From the NCBI RefSeq assembly GCF_900112025.1, contig NZ_FOKL01000002.1, positions 62,001-126,000 on the forward strand: a DNA stretch of 64,000 bases, given 5' to 3'. The notes beneath the pieces were generated by a model. The model was not told the DNA's origin. It was given only the letters and a program-made list of their open reading frames with translations, and ran no database searches. The stretch comes from Janthinobacterium sp. 344 (GTDB lineage Bacteria > Pseudomonadota > Gammaproteobacteria > Burkholderiales > Burkholderiaceae_D). A program made the position numbers and the translations under genes. This document shows, in pieces, positions 25,331 through 34,015 of the stretch (the first letter of the stretch is position 1; each line of letters opens with the position of its first letter).

Positions 25331-25537
25331 TCATGAGACAGCGAATTTCACGACGGTAATGAGCACGCCAATCAGGCACGCCACCACCAGGAAACCGGCG
25401 ATAACGATGTGCACGGGATTGAGCTTGGCTGAATCCGTATCGAAATCGCTCTTGCGGCGCAGCCCCGTGAACGACCACACGACGGCGCGCAGCGAATACA
25501 GGAACGACGCTTTCTCGGGTGGCTTGGCTTGGCCCAT
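25331..25537 (-). CDS. DUF2970 small membrane protein
   Basis: 68 residues with a basic N-terminal half (SLRAVVWSFTGLRRKSDFD) and one C-terminal helix (IVIAGFLVVACLIGVLITVV), matching DUF2970, usually found between ctaG and ctaE. A GGAGAG ribosome site precedes the ATG. Nine bases after ctaG. Function unknown, probably oxidase assembly or stability. Confidence 0.8.
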   Translation of the reverse strand: MGQAKPPEKASFLYSLRAVVWSFTGLRRKSDFDTDSAKLNPVHIVIAGFLVVACLIGVLITVVKFAVS

Positions 25538-25546
25538 GGCGCTCTC

Positions 25547-26128
25547 CTATTGGACGGCCGGCGTCTGAGCCTGGCTCAGACCGGCAATCTCGAAAAACGT
25601 GTACGACAGGGTGATGGTTTTCACCTCTTTCGGCAGGGCCGGATCGAGGAAGAACACCACCGGCATCTGCCGCGCTTCGTGCGCCTTCAAGGTCTGCTGC
25701 TTGAAGCAGAAACACTCGACCTTCTTGAAGTGCGGCGTCGCACTCTGCGGTGCGTAGCTGGGAATGGCTTGCGCGTTCACCACGCGGTTTTGCGTGTTGA
25801 CCACTTCATACATGACTGTGACCAGCTCGCCCGGATGCACTTGCATGCTCGACACGGTCGGGCGGAAGCGCCACGGTCCCTGCGCATTGCCGTCGAACTC
25901 GACGGTGATGCTGCGCGTCGTGTCGACCTGGGTATTGTTGTCGTAGGCCACGGTGCCGTCTTTTTGCGTCAGCACGTTGATGCCCATCACTTCGCAAATC
26001 TGCTTGTAGACGGGAATCAGGGCATAGCCAAAGCCGAACATCAGGACGGCAATGACGAGCAGCTTGCCCAGCATCTTGCGGTTCAGGCCGCGTGTTTCCT
26101 GTTGCACGGGCGTCGTCACGTCAGCCAC
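25547..26128 (-). CDS. ctaG: Cytochrome c oxidase assembly protein CtaG (Cox11)
   Basis: 193 residues. One N-terminal membrane helix, then a periplasmic copper-binding domain with KVECFCFKQQTL (the CFCF Cu motif), delivering copper to CuB of subunit I. The apparent start is GTG at 26128, inside the end of the 35-codon gene upstream (13-base overlap); later in-frame GTGs are possible. Confidence 0.94.
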   Translation of the reverse strand: MADVTTPVQQETRGLNRKMLGKLLVIAVLMFGFGYALIPVYKQICEVMGINVLTQKDGTVAYDNNTQVDTTRSITVEFDGNAQGPWRFRPTVSSMQVHPGELVTVMYEVVNTQNRVVNAQAIPSYAPQSATPHFKKVECFCFKQQTLKAHEARQMPVVFFLDPALPKEVKTITLSYTFFEIAGLSQAQTPAVQ

Positions 26129-26223
26129 AGCCGCTTGGCGAACACGGACAGGAAGAAGAAGGCCGCCAGGGCGGCCAGTATCAGCCCGGTGCGCAGATTG
26201 TTCGGTTTCTTACGTTCGGTCAT
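26116..26223 (-). CDS. Cytochrome oxidase small assembly protein (35 residues)
   Basis: A 35-residue protein: basic N-terminus (MTERKKPNNLRTG), one membrane helix (LILAALAAFFFLSVFA), then KRLWLT. It lies between ctaD and ctaG where a tiny one-helix protein occurs in many betaproteobacterial clusters. Its 3' end overlaps the ctaG start by 13 bases, implying coupling. It is likely to be missed by length cut-offs. Confidence 0.75.
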   Translation of the reverse strand: MTERKKPNNLRTGLILAALAAFFFLSVFAKRLWLT

Positions 26224-26273
26224 GACAGGCACTCTATTCAAGACGGGCCGCGCGACACGCGGCCCGGGCTACC

Positions 26274-27872
26274 TCATTTCACGGTCGGCGGCGTTTCAAA
26301 CGTGTGGAACGGGGCCGGGCTTGGCACGGTCCATTCCAGGCCTTCCGCGCCTTCCCATGGTTTCGCCGGGGCAGCCTTGCCGCCGCGAATGGTCGGCAAG
26401 ACCACGAACAGCAGGAAGTAGACTTGCATCAGGCCGAAACCGAAGGCACCGATCGAGGCGATCATATTGAAATCCGTGAACTGCGCCGGATAGTCGGCGT
26501 AGCGGCGCGGCATGCCGGCCAGGCCCAGGAAGTGCATCGGGAAGAAGGTCACGTTGAAGGTGATCAGGGACAGCCAGAAGTGGATCTTGCCGCGCGTCTC
26601 GTTGTACATGTGGCCCGTCCATTTCGGCGACCAGTAGTAGAAACCGGCGAACAGGGCGAACAGCGAACCGGCCACCAGCACGTAGTGGAAATGCGCCACC
26701 ACGTAATAGGTATCCTGCAGCTGGATGTCGATCGGCGTGACGGCCAGGATCAGGCCGGTAAAACCACCCATGGTGAAGACGAAGATGAAGCCCACCGAGA
26801 ACAGCATCGGCGTCTCGAACGTCATGGAACCCTTCCACATGGTGGCGATCCAGTTGAACACTTTCACGCCCGTCGGCACGGCGATCAGCATGGTCGCGTA
26901 CATGAAGAACAGCTGGCTCGTCACCGGCATGCCGGTGGTAAACATGTGGTGCGCCCAGACGATGAAGGACAAGATCGCGATCGAGGCCGTGGCATACACC
27001 ATCGAGGCGTAGCCGAACAGCGGCTTGCGGGCAAAGGCCGGCAGGATCTGCGAGACGATGCCGAAGGCCGGCAGAATCATGATGTAGACCTCGGGGTGGC
27101 CGAAGAACCAGAAGATGTGCTGGTACATGACGGGGTCGCCGCCGCCTGCCGCGTTAAAGAAGGAGGTGCCGAAATGGCGGTCCGTCAGGGTCATGGTGAT
27201 GGCGCCGGCCAGCACGGGCATGACGGCGATCAGCAGGTAGGCCGTGATCAGCCAGGTCCAGCAGAACATCGGCATTTTCATCAGGGTCATGCCCGGTGCG
27301 CGCATGTTCAGGATGGTGACGATGATGTTGATCGACCCCATGATGGACGAGGCGCCCATCAAGTGCATGGCGAAAATGGCCATGTCCATGCCGGGGCCCA
27401 TCTGCGTCGACAGCGGCGCGTACAGGGTCCAGCCGGCGGCCGTGGCGCCGCCGGGCACGAGGAAGGACGTGGCCAGCAGGATGGCGGCCGGCGGCAGCAG
27501 CCAGAACGAGAAGTTGTTCATGCGCGCAAACGCCATGTCGGACGCGCCCACTTGCAGCGGGATCATCCAGTTGGCGTAGCCGACGAAGGCCGGCATGATG
27601 GCGCCGAACACCATCACCAGGCCGTGCATGGTGGTCAGCTGGTTGAAGAATTCCGGGTGAAAGAATTGCAGGCCTGGATGAAACAGTTCCGTGCGTATCA
27701 TCAGGGCCAGCACGCCGCCGGACAGCAGCATGATGAACGAAAACCACAGGTACAAGGTACCGATATCCTTGTGGTTGGTGGCAAACAGCCAGCGGCGCAG
27801 GCCTGTCGGGTGGTCGTGGGCGTGGTCGTGATCGTGACCGGCGTGGTCCAAGGTGCTCGTGCTCGTACTCAT
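26274..27872 (-). CDS. ctaD: Cytochrome c oxidase subunit I
   Basis: 532 residues, twelve membrane helices, heme-copper oxidase catalytic subunit of the A type. The motif [14 protein letters not shown] holds a CuB His and the cross-linked Tyr; [10 protein letters not shown] carries heme ligands. A His-rich N-terminus ([13 protein letters not shown]) precedes helix 1 and could bind copper. Thirteen bases after ctaC. Confidence 0.97.
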   Translation of the reverse strand: MSTSTSTLDHAGHDHDHAHDHPTGLRRWLFATNHKDIGTLYLWFSFIMLLSGGVLALMIRTELFHPGLQFFHPEFFNQLTTMHGLVMVFGAIMPAFVGYANWMIPLQVGASDMAFARMNNFSFWLLPPAAILLATSFLVPGGATAAGWTLYAPLSTQMGPGMDMAIFAMHLMGASSIMGSINIIVTILNMRAPGMTLMKMPMFCWTWLITAYLLIAVMPVLAGAITMTLTDRHFGTSFFNAAGGGDPVMYQHIFWFFGHPEVYIMILPAFGIVSQILPAFARKPLFGYASMVYATASIAILSFIVWAHHMFTTGMPVTSQLFFMYATMLIAVPTGVKVFNWIATMWKGSMTFETPMLFSVGFIFVFTMGGFTGLILAVTPIDIQLQDTYYVVAHFHYVLVAGSLFALFAGFYYWSPKWTGHMYNETRGKIHFWLSLITFNVTFFPMHFLGLAGMPRRYADYPAQFTDFNMIASIGAFGFGLMQVYFLLFVVLPTIRGGKAAPAKPWEGAEGLEWTVPSPAPFHTFETPPTVK

Positions 27873-27885
27873 ATGCGGCTCCTAA

Positions 27886-29094
27886 TTACTTGCGTGCAGC
27901 CACGATTTCGGCTGGTTGAACGATGTTCTCTTCGGCCTTGTTCGACCAGGAATTGCGCGTGTAAGTGATCACTGCGGCAATTTCCGTGTCGGACAGCTGT
28001 TTCCAGGCAGGCATTTCGGCCGGGAACTTGCCGCTCTTTTGCCCGTTCAGCAAGACATGGATCTGTTCCGCTTTCGGACCGTTCACCACGGCAGAGCCAT
28101 CGAGCGCGGCAAACGCGCCCGGCACTCCCTTGCCCGTCGCCTGGTGGCAGACCACGCAGTTGGCCGCATACACTTTCTCGCCCTTGACCTTCAACTCGTC
28201 GATGGTCCACACCTTGCTTGGATCATCAGCCAGTGCGGCCATTTCCTTTTGTTTTACATCAACCCAGGCCTTGTAATCATCGGCTGAGACGACCTTGACG
28301 ACGATGGGCATGAAGGCATGCTCCTTGCCGCACAGCTCGGCGCAATTGCCGCGGAAGGTGCCGATATGGTCGGCCTTGAACCAGGTGTCGCGCACGAAGC
28401 CGGGGATGGCATCCTGCTTCACGCCAAAGGCGGGCACGGACCAGGCGTGGATGACGTCGTTGGCCGTCAGCACCATGCGGATCTTCTTGTTGACCGGCAC
28501 CACGACTTCGTTGTCGACTTCGATCAGGTAGTTTTCGCCGCGTTTTTCTGTCGGCGGCGCGCCGGGCGCGCCCACTTGCGAGCGCGGCGTGGCCAGGTTG
28601 GACAGGAAGGAAATGCCTTCGCCCTCGCCTTTCAGGTAGTCATAGCCCCATTTCCACTGCATGCCGGTGGCCTTGATGGTGATGTCGGCGTTCGAGGTGT
28701 CTTTCATGCCGACCACGGTGCGCGTGGCAGGCAGGGCCATGCCGATGACGATCAGGAAAGGCACGACGGTCCAGGCGATCTCGACGGTGGTGCTTTCGTG
28801 GAAAGTGGCCGGTTTGTGGCCCAGGGACTTGCGGTGCTTGAAGATGGAATAAAACATGACGCCGAAGACGGCCACGAAGATCACCAGGCAGATGATCATC
28901 ATCCAGGTGTGCAAATCGTAGATTTCATGGGCGATCTGTGTCGCCGGCGGTTGCAGATTCATTTCGAACGGCACGGGACCGCCGGTGCCGGGATAGGTGC
29001 TGGCAGCGGGTGCCGCCGTGGCCCATCGCCCGATGCCAAACGCTGTCAAAGACAGCCCGAGCAGCAACGATTGAAGTCGCTTTGCATGTTTCAT
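27886..29094 (-). CDS. ctaC: Cytochrome c oxidase subunit II with fused cytochrome c domain (caa3 type)
   Basis: 402 residues. Signal peptide, two membrane helices (about 65-90 and 105-130), a cupredoxin domain with the CuA motif CAELCGKEHAFM, then a C-terminal cytochrome c domain with CVVCH (Cys313, Cys316, His317). The fused heme marks a caa3-type enzyme able to take electrons directly from its own tail. The start at 29094 has GGGGAAAAC upstream and begins a proper signal peptide. First gene of the oxidase operon, with a leader of about 320 bases from the predicted promoter. Confidence 0.96.
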   Translation of the reverse strand: MKHAKRLQSLLLGLSLTAFGIGRWATAAPAASTYPGTGGPVPFEMNLQPPATQIAHEIYDLHTWMMIICLVIFVAVFGVMFYSIFKHRKSLGHKPATFHESTTVEIAWTVVPFLIVIGMALPATRTVVGMKDTSNADITIKATGMQWKWGYDYLKGEGEGISFLSNLATPRSQVGAPGAPPTEKRGENYLIEVDNEVVVPVNKKIRMVLTANDVIHAWSVPAFGVKQDAIPGFVRDTWFKADHIGTFRGNCAELCGKEHAFMPIVVKVVSADDYKAWVDVKQKEMAALADDPSKVWTIDELKVKGEKVYAANCVVCHQATGKGVPGAFAALDGSAVVNGPKAEQIHVLLNGQKSGKFPAEMPAWKQLSDTEIAAVITYTRNSWSNKAEENIVQPAEIVAARK

Positions 29095-29418
29095 GTTTTC
29101 CCCAACCACCCAAAAATAATGATATTTTAAACGGCTGCGGATTTCTCCGTACTGGACCGCTGCCGCTCCTCCATGAAAGCACCACGGCCAAAACACGGCC
29201 ACGGGCGTCAAGCACCAGCGAATTCCATGCTGGCTGCCGTGCCAGAAACGCTGGCCGACCACCATGCTGGAACCCTGTTTTTCTTCCCCACGCTGAAACG
29301 GTCCTGTGTGGAAGATGGTTACTATACTAATGCAGTAACTTCCAATAAGTCTTGCTTTGTTTTTTTTATTTTGTATGCAGCCCTTGTTTTTTTCAATTAG
29401 CAAGCTGACAAACAATCA

Positions 29419-29432
29419 ACGATTATAATCAA
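29419..29432 (-). promoter_or_regulatory. Degenerate FNR/ANR-like site over the ctaC -10
   Basis: On the minus strand reads TTGAT-TATA-ATCGT, 8 of 10 defined positions of the FNR consensus. It overlaps the -10 element, a place where binding would repress. Such a site would silence the low-affinity oxidase when oxygen is scarce. Weak by itself because the region is AT-rich. Confidence 0.3.
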
Positions 29433-29451
29433 GTAAACTTGAATCCATCAA
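29422..29451 (-). promoter_or_regulatory. Predicted sigma70 promoter for the ctaC operon
   Basis: On the minus strand TTGATG (29451-29446), an 18-base spacer, and a perfect TATAAT (29427-29422). Transcription would begin near 29415 and run into ctaC after a leader of about 320 bases. Confidence 0.65.
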
Positions 29452-29559
29452 GCAATAATCGGCATTGTGCGCGCCCATCTCCTGGCCGCCGTCCGCTTTG
29501 CAACGCTTGCTGCAACAGCGCCATGCGGATGGCGACCAAGTATCGGTTTCTTTAGGGTT

Positions 29560-30483
29560 TTATCGGGGTTTTCTCGGCAGGTCGAAACGGATGATGGCCT
29601 CGCCATCGCGCGTCACGCGCGGCGCCGGACGGAAGGCGTGGCCGTAGATAATCTCGAAACTCAGGCCCAGCTTGCCATCGGGACGGCGCATCTTTTCCAG
29701 GGCGGCCAGCATGCGCTGCCAGGCCGCCTTGCCCATCAGGCCGCGCCGGCGCGTGCTCAACGGGTTGCCGCCGAAGGCACGCACGTCCGCCAGCAGTTTT
29801 TGCGGCGTGTCGTAGGTGACGGTGATGATCTCCATGTCCAGCACGGGCGTGGAAAAGCCCGTCTCGACCAGCATGTCGCCAAAGTCGTGCATGTCGACAA
29901 AGGGCAAGGCATGCGGATATAAATCGGCCTCGGCAAAGGCGTCGCGCACTTCGCGGAAGGTGTCGGGGCCGAAACACGAAAACATCAGCAAGCCATCGAG
30001 GCGCAGCGCGCGGCGCCATTCGGCAAACACGCGGTCGGGCTGGGCATGCCAGTGCAGCGCCAGGTTCGACCAGACGAGGTCGATGCTGCTGGGCGCCAGC
30101 GGCAGGTCGCCCAGGTCGCCGCACAACAAGTCCACGCCCGCCTTGGCTGGCAACAATTTACTGAGGAACTGGTTCAGGCCGGCCAGTTTCGACGCGGGCG
30201 CGCGCGCCGCCTGCATCATCGCTTGCGCTGCATCGAGGCCGATGATCTGCGCGGCGGGATAATCCTTGTGCAACTGCGCCAGGTCGGCGCCGGGGCCGCA
30301 GCCCGCGTCGAGCACCCGGCGCGGCGTGATTTTCACCAGCTCCAGGCGCTCGTGCATGCGTGCCGACACTTCCCGGCGCAGGAAGTCCGACGGCGCGATG
30401 CGCGCCGGGCGGGAAAAGAAATCGCGTACTTGCACCGCATCGATGGGCGCGCTCATTTTGGGCGGAGTGGTGGGAACTGGCAT
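29560..30483 (-). CDS. BioC-like SAM-dependent methyltransferase
   Basis: 307 residues from the chosen ATG (30483); ATG at 30456 is an alternative and neither has a good ribosome site. Class I methyltransferase: SAM motif I VLDAGCGPGADL, acidic loop GLDAAQAMM, and DLVWSNLALHWH. The C-terminal half (DMHDFGDMLVETGFSTPVLDMEIITVTY) fits BioC malonyl-ACP O-methyltransferases that start biotin side-chain synthesis. No other bio gene is near, so NDUFAF5-like or other methyltransferase roles cannot be excluded. Divergent from comF. Confidence 0.75.
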   Translation of the reverse strand: MPVPTTPPKMSAPIDAVQVRDFFSRPARIAPSDFLRREVSARMHERLELVKITPRRVLDAGCGPGADLAQLHKDYPAAQIIGLDAAQAMMQAARAPASKLAGLNQFLSKLLPAKAGVDLLCGDLGDLPLAPSSIDLVWSNLALHWHAQPDRVFAEWRRALRLDGLLMFSCFGPDTFREVRDAFAEADLYPHALPFVDMHDFGDMLVETGFSTPVLDMEIITVTYDTPQKLLADVRAFGGNPLSTRRRGLMGKAAWQRMLAALEKMRRPDGKLGLSFEIIYGHAFRPAPRVTRDGEAIIRFDLPRKPR

Positions 30484-30540
30484 GTTGAATCGGGTGAGGT
30501 GAGATAATGTCGGCAGTGTACATGGAACGACGCCATCGCG

Positions 30541-31323
30541 ATGCGCCACCCCGCCACGCCCCGCCTTGAGGCCGCCTGGCGGGCGCTCAGGCTGTGGCTG
30601 GGCGCCAGCGTGCTGCCCGCGCAGTGCGCGCTGTGCGGCATCGGCTGCCCGGAAGTGCTGTGCTCGCCCTGCCGCGTCCAGTATCTTGGGCAAGGATGGG
30701 AACAAGCACGGTCCCGCTGCCGCCAGTGCGCCAATCCGCTCGCTGACGTGGCAACGCTGTGCGGGCGCTGTTTGCGCCAGCGTCCCGCCTATGACGCCAC
30801 GATCACGGCGTTTGACTATGCGGCGCCCGTCGACCAGTTGCTGCTGCAGCTGAAATTCGGCGCGCGCCTGGCGCTGGCGCCCTTGTTTGCGCAACTGCTA
30901 TACGACGCCGTGCAGCGGCAGCCGGGCTGGCAGCGGCCGCAGCTGCTGTGCCCCGTGCCGCTGGGGCCGGCACGCCTGGCTGAGCGGGGCTTCAACCAGG
31001 CGCTGGAAATCGCCCGCCCGCTGGCGCGCCTGCTGCAACTGCCGTTACAGCCGCGCCTGGCGCAGCGGGTGCGCGACACCCGGGCGCAAAGCGGCGTGGC
31101 GCCGCAGGAACGGCAAGCCAACCTGGCGCACGCGTTTGCCATCGCCCCCGAACATGGGGCACTGCTGCACGCTTGCCATGTGGGCATCGTCGACGACGTG
31201 ATGAGCAGCGGGCACACCGTCAATGCGCTGGCGGCCGCCTGCAAGAGCGCGGGCGCGGCCAGGGTGAGCATATTCGTGGTGGCGCGCACGCCGCCACGCT
31301 GGATTACTGACATGCATTACTGA
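30541..31323 (+). CDS. comF: ComF-family phosphoribosyltransferase-like protein
   Basis: 260 residues. N-terminal double zinc ribbon (CALCGIGC...CSPC and CRQCANP...CGRC) followed by a phosphoribosyltransferase domain with VGIVDDVMSSGHTV. ComF is needed for natural transformation, acting with ComFA/PriA-type helicases on incoming single strands. The last codons lie inside a 13-base tandem repeat. trmL follows 34 bases on. Confidence 0.9.
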   Translation: MRHPATPRLEAAWRALRLWLGASVLPAQCALCGIGCPEVLCSPCRVQYLGQGWEQARSRCRQCANPLADVATLCGRCLRQRPAYDATITAFDYAAPVDQLLLQLKFGARLALAPLFAQLLYDAVQRQPGWQRPQLLCPVPLGPARLAERGFNQALEIARPLARLLQLPLQPRLAQRVRDTRAQSGVAPQERQANLAHAFAIAPEHGALLHACHVGIVDDVMSSGHTVNALAAACKSAGAARVSIFVVARTPPRWITDMHY

Positions 31324-31340
31324 CATGCATTACTGACATA
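31308..31340 (+). repeat. 13-base tandem repeat at the comF 3' end
   Basis: TGACATGCATTAC occurs twice in direct succession (31308-31320, 31321-31333), then a partial TGACATA. The repeat carries the comF stop codon, so a change in copy number would alter the last residues of ComF and the comF-trmL spacing. Confidence 0.8.
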
Positions 31341-31357
31341 TATATGAGGAGAGCAAT

Positions 31358-31828
31358 TTGTTTCACGTCGTTTTGGTAGAACCTGAAATCCCGCCCAACA
31401 CGGGCAACGTCATCCGCCTGTGCGCCAACACGGGCGCGCAGCTGCACCTGGTCGAACCGCTGGGCTTTCCGCTCGACGATGCGAAGATGAAGCGCGCCGG
31501 CCTCGATTACCACGACTACGCCACGATGAAGGTGCACAAGAATTGGGCGGCGTTCCTGGCCGACACGCAGCCCGACCCGGCGCGCATGTTCGCCATGACC
31601 ACGCGCGGCTCGCGTCCGTTCGGCGATGTCGCCTTTTTACCCGGCGACGTATTCGTATTCGGTTCGGAAACAAAAGGCCTCGATCCCGCCCTGCGCGACG
31701 GTTTTCCCGCAGAACAACGCATCCGCCTGCCGATGCGCCCGGACAACCGCAGCTTGAACCTGTCGAATACGGTGGCCGTCGTCGTCTACGAGGCTTGGCG
31801 CCAGCATGGGTACGCCGGCGGCGCGTAG
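31358..31828 (+). CDS. trmL: tRNA (cytidine/uridine-2'-O-)-methyltransferase TrmL
   Basis: 156 residues, minimal SPOUT methyltransferase. Motifs: EIPPNTGNVIRLCANTG, FGSETKGL and MRPDNRSLNLSNTVAVVVYEA, as in TrmL (YibK), which 2'-O-methylates position 34 of two leucine tRNAs. The start is TTG at 31358, supported by GAGGAGAG 6-10 bases upstream; no nearby ATG fits the frame. Confidence 0.93.
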   Translation: MFHVVLVEPEIPPNTGNVIRLCANTGAQLHLVEPLGFPLDDAKMKRAGLDYHDYATMKVHKNWAAFLADTQPDPARMFAMTTRGSRPFGDVAFLPGDVFVFGSETKGLDPALRDGFPAEQRIRLPMRPDNRSLNLSNTVAVVVYEAWRQHGYAGGA

Positions 31829-31966
31829 CTGACGCCTCACCCAGTCTACTGCGCGGCGCGCTTGCGGCCGGCGATGCTCACGCTACTGTGGCGCTGCGCT
31901 GCTCGGCCACAAATCATCGCCGCTCGCTACGACTGGATGAGATGTTGATACTCCTGCAATCTCCCT

Positions 31967-32719
31967 TTACCGCTGCGCCAATTGCCGCGCCGCGCCGCTG
32001 GTGTCGTCCAGCATCACCAGCTGCGTGCGCAAGTCGCGCGTGGCGGCCAGCTTGCCGTTGACATATAAATTCGTCTTGACGCCGTACACGCCCTGCGACA
32101 CGCCGGCCGGCAAGGTCAGCTCGAACGAATTTTCAAAACGCCCGCCCGACTTATTGTTGCTGGCCAGGGTTTTCGAACCGGACTTGAACGGCTGGCCCTG
32201 CGGATCGAGCACCACCAGCTCCTCGCGCACGTCGTTGACGGTTTGCGCGCTGCCATTGACCAGCTCCACGACGGAGTTGACCTTGAACGGCTGGCCACGC
32301 TTGACGGTGGCAGCGCTCAGCTGGGGCGTGTACGACACCACTTGCGGTTCGCGCGGCAGCGCGCCGCGCGCGCGGATGTAGTCGCGGTCCGCCTGCGCCG
32401 CCGTCTTGGTCTGGCGTGAATTGACATTGATGGCCAGGCAGCCGGCCGCCGCCAGGCCGCCGCCGATGGCCGCGCCTTTCAATGCGCCATTCTTGCCGCT
32501 GACCAGGGCGCCCAGCAAGGCGCCCACGGCCGCGCCGGCCGCCGCCGTCGTGCCCACGCTGCAGGGATCGTCGTCCGTCGCGTTCGCTTGCGGATTCTGC
32601 CCGCCTTGCGGGTAATCCTGGCGCACGCCGTTCGGGTTCATCGGCGCCGTGGCGCAGCCGGCCAGCATGGCCGCGAGGGTCAGCGCGGCAGCCGCGCGCA
32701 GGGTGGTTTGATTCAGCAT
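31967..32719 (-). CDS. Glycine-zipper lipoprotein of the tubulin-like operon
   Basis: 250 residues. Lipobox LAGC (Cys22), then a glycine-rich segment (about 58-96, GAAVGALLGALVSG and GGGLAAAGCLA) that can insert in membrane as a glycine zipper, then a beta-rich C-terminal domain with several NGS/NDV turns. Probably outer-membrane anchored. Last gene of the six-gene operon, 15 bases after its neighbour. Function unknown; suits an outer-membrane end of the complex. Confidence 0.8.
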   Translation of the reverse strand: MLNQTTLRAAAALTLAAMLAGCATAPMNPNGVRQDYPQGGQNPQANATDDDPCSVGTTAAAGAAVGALLGALVSGKNGALKGAAIGGGLAAAGCLAINVNSRQTKTAAQADRDYIRARGALPREPQVVSYTPQLSAATVKRGQPFKVNSVVELVNGSAQTVNDVREELVVLDPQGQPFKSGSKTLASNNKSGGRFENSFELTLPAGVSQGVYGVKTNLYVNGKLAATRDLRTQLVMLDDTSGAARQLAQR

Positions 32720-32734
32720 GGTAGCTCCAATGTT

Positions 32735-34015
32735 CTATTTAATCGTCGTTTCCGTCTGCAGCACCTGGCGTTCGCGCTCGCGGATGCGGCGCGCCAGGCT
32801 TTCGATGCGCGCATTGCCGGGATCGGCGCGGCGCGCACTGTCCAGATAGGTCTTGGCCGCATCGAACTTGCCTTCGTTCAAGGAACGCTCCGCATCGCGC
32901 AGGAACGATTGCGCCATCTCGTTGCGCATGGCCGCGCCATTGTCCACGGGCGCCGTCTCCACCGGACGGCGCTCCACCACGGCTGGCCGCTCGGCCACGC
33001 GCGCGGGCGCAGCCTCCGTCGGCACGCCCCGGGCCGGCGCCGTGTCCAGCGGGGCCGGCGCGGCGAGCGGTGCGGGAGCCGGGACCGGGGCCGTCAAGGC
33101 CTGGACTTCGGCCTTCAGCTGCGGCAACGCCAGAGCTTCGCGGTCGATCGCTTCCAGCCTGGCGATGCCATTTTGCGCCGCCGTCGCATCCTTGCCGTCG
33201 AGCGCCTGGCGCACGCCCACCTGGACGGACGCGGCGGCCGCCTGCTGGCGCGCCAGCTGCTTGCGCAAGGAATCGACTGTCGAAGCGCCCGCGCAATCGG
33301 TGTCGAGCGCGGCAATAGCCTTGGCCGCGCTTTGCAGGCGGTGCCCATCGATGTCGCGTTCGATGCCGCGCACGCTGCGCTGGCAGCCGCTCGACGCGGC
33401 GCCGGCCTTGCCGATCGCCGCCTGCAAATCGTCCACCTTGGCGCTGGACTTGCCCGTACACACGTTTTTCGCCGTTGCCAGCTTTTGCCGCGCGCCATCC
33501 AGGCTGCCATTCGCCACCAGCTTCAGGCCGCTGTCGATGGCGTCATTGCACGCCGACTCGCCCTTGCCGCCCGGCTTGCCGTTCATGTAGACGATGGCCA
33601 CGGCCAGCACGCCGATGCCCGCCACCCACTTCAGCCACGGGCGCGACGGCGCGGGTGCGGCAGCAGGTGGCGCCGCCTGCGGTGCCGGCTTGGGCGGCGG
33701 CACCGGTTTCGGCGCCGCCGGCGCGGGCTGCTTCGGCCGCTCCGGCGTCGGCACGGGTACGGGCGGCGGCTTCGGTGCCGCAGGCGGCGGCTTCGGTGCC
33801 GCAGGCGGCGCCACCGGCGTCGGCGGCGGCTTGATCTCCGGCACGACCGGCGGCAATGGCGGCGGCACGGCAGCTGCCGGCGGCGCGGCTGGCCGCACGA
33901 ACGGCGGCACGCCGGCCGCCTGCGCCTGCCCGCAGTACGGGCAATGGCGCACAGCGGTGAGCAGGACGGACTTACATGTGATGCAATTTTCCAAAACTAA
34001 TCTTTCCTCATTCAA
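32735..34015 (-). CDS. Zinc-ribbon, proline-rich, single-pass membrane protein of the tubulin-like operon
   Basis: 426 residues in four parts. A cytoplasmic zinc ribbon has Cys11, Cys14, Cys25 and Cys28 (CITC...CPYC). A proline-rich linker follows (about 37-126, with PKPPP repeats). One membrane helix lies at 127-143. The long periplasmic part has paired Cys and ends in a TPR-like helical repeat (FLRDAERSLNEGKFDAAKTYLDSARRADP). PPP motifs are the usual ligands of GYF domains, and its upstream neighbour carries one, so the two may bind. Overlaps that gene by four bases (ATGA). Confidence 0.82.
   Translation of the reverse strand: MNEERLVLENCITCKSVLLTAVRHCPYCGQAQAAGVPPFVRPAAPPAAAVPPPLPPVVPEIKPPPTPVAPPAAPKPPPAAPKPPPVPVPTPERPKQPAPAAPKPVPPPKPAPQAAPPAAAPAPSRPWLKWVAGIGVLAVAIVYMNGKPGGKGESACNDAIDSGLKLVANGSLDGARQKLATAKNVCTGKSSAKVDDLQAAIGKAGAASSGCQRSVRGIERDIDGHRLQSAAKAIAALDTDCAGASTVDSLRKQLARQQAAAASVQVGVRQALDGKDATAAQNGIARLEAIDREALALPQLKAEVQALTAPVPAPAPLAAPAPLDTAPARGVPTEAAPARVAERPAVVERRPVETAPVDNGAAMRNEMAQSFLRDAERSLNEGKFDAAKTYLDSARRADPGNARIESLARRIRERERQVLQTETTIK

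Larger units (their letters stand above)
29095..29559. other. Long AT-rich region upstream of ctaC
   Basis: 465 bases with no credible gene, much more AT-rich than its surroundings, especially 29320-29460. It contains the predicted ctaC promoter and an overlapping FNR-like site. The part near 29460-29559 is the 3' flank of the bioC-like gene; no terminator hairpin was seen there. Confidence 0.75.
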
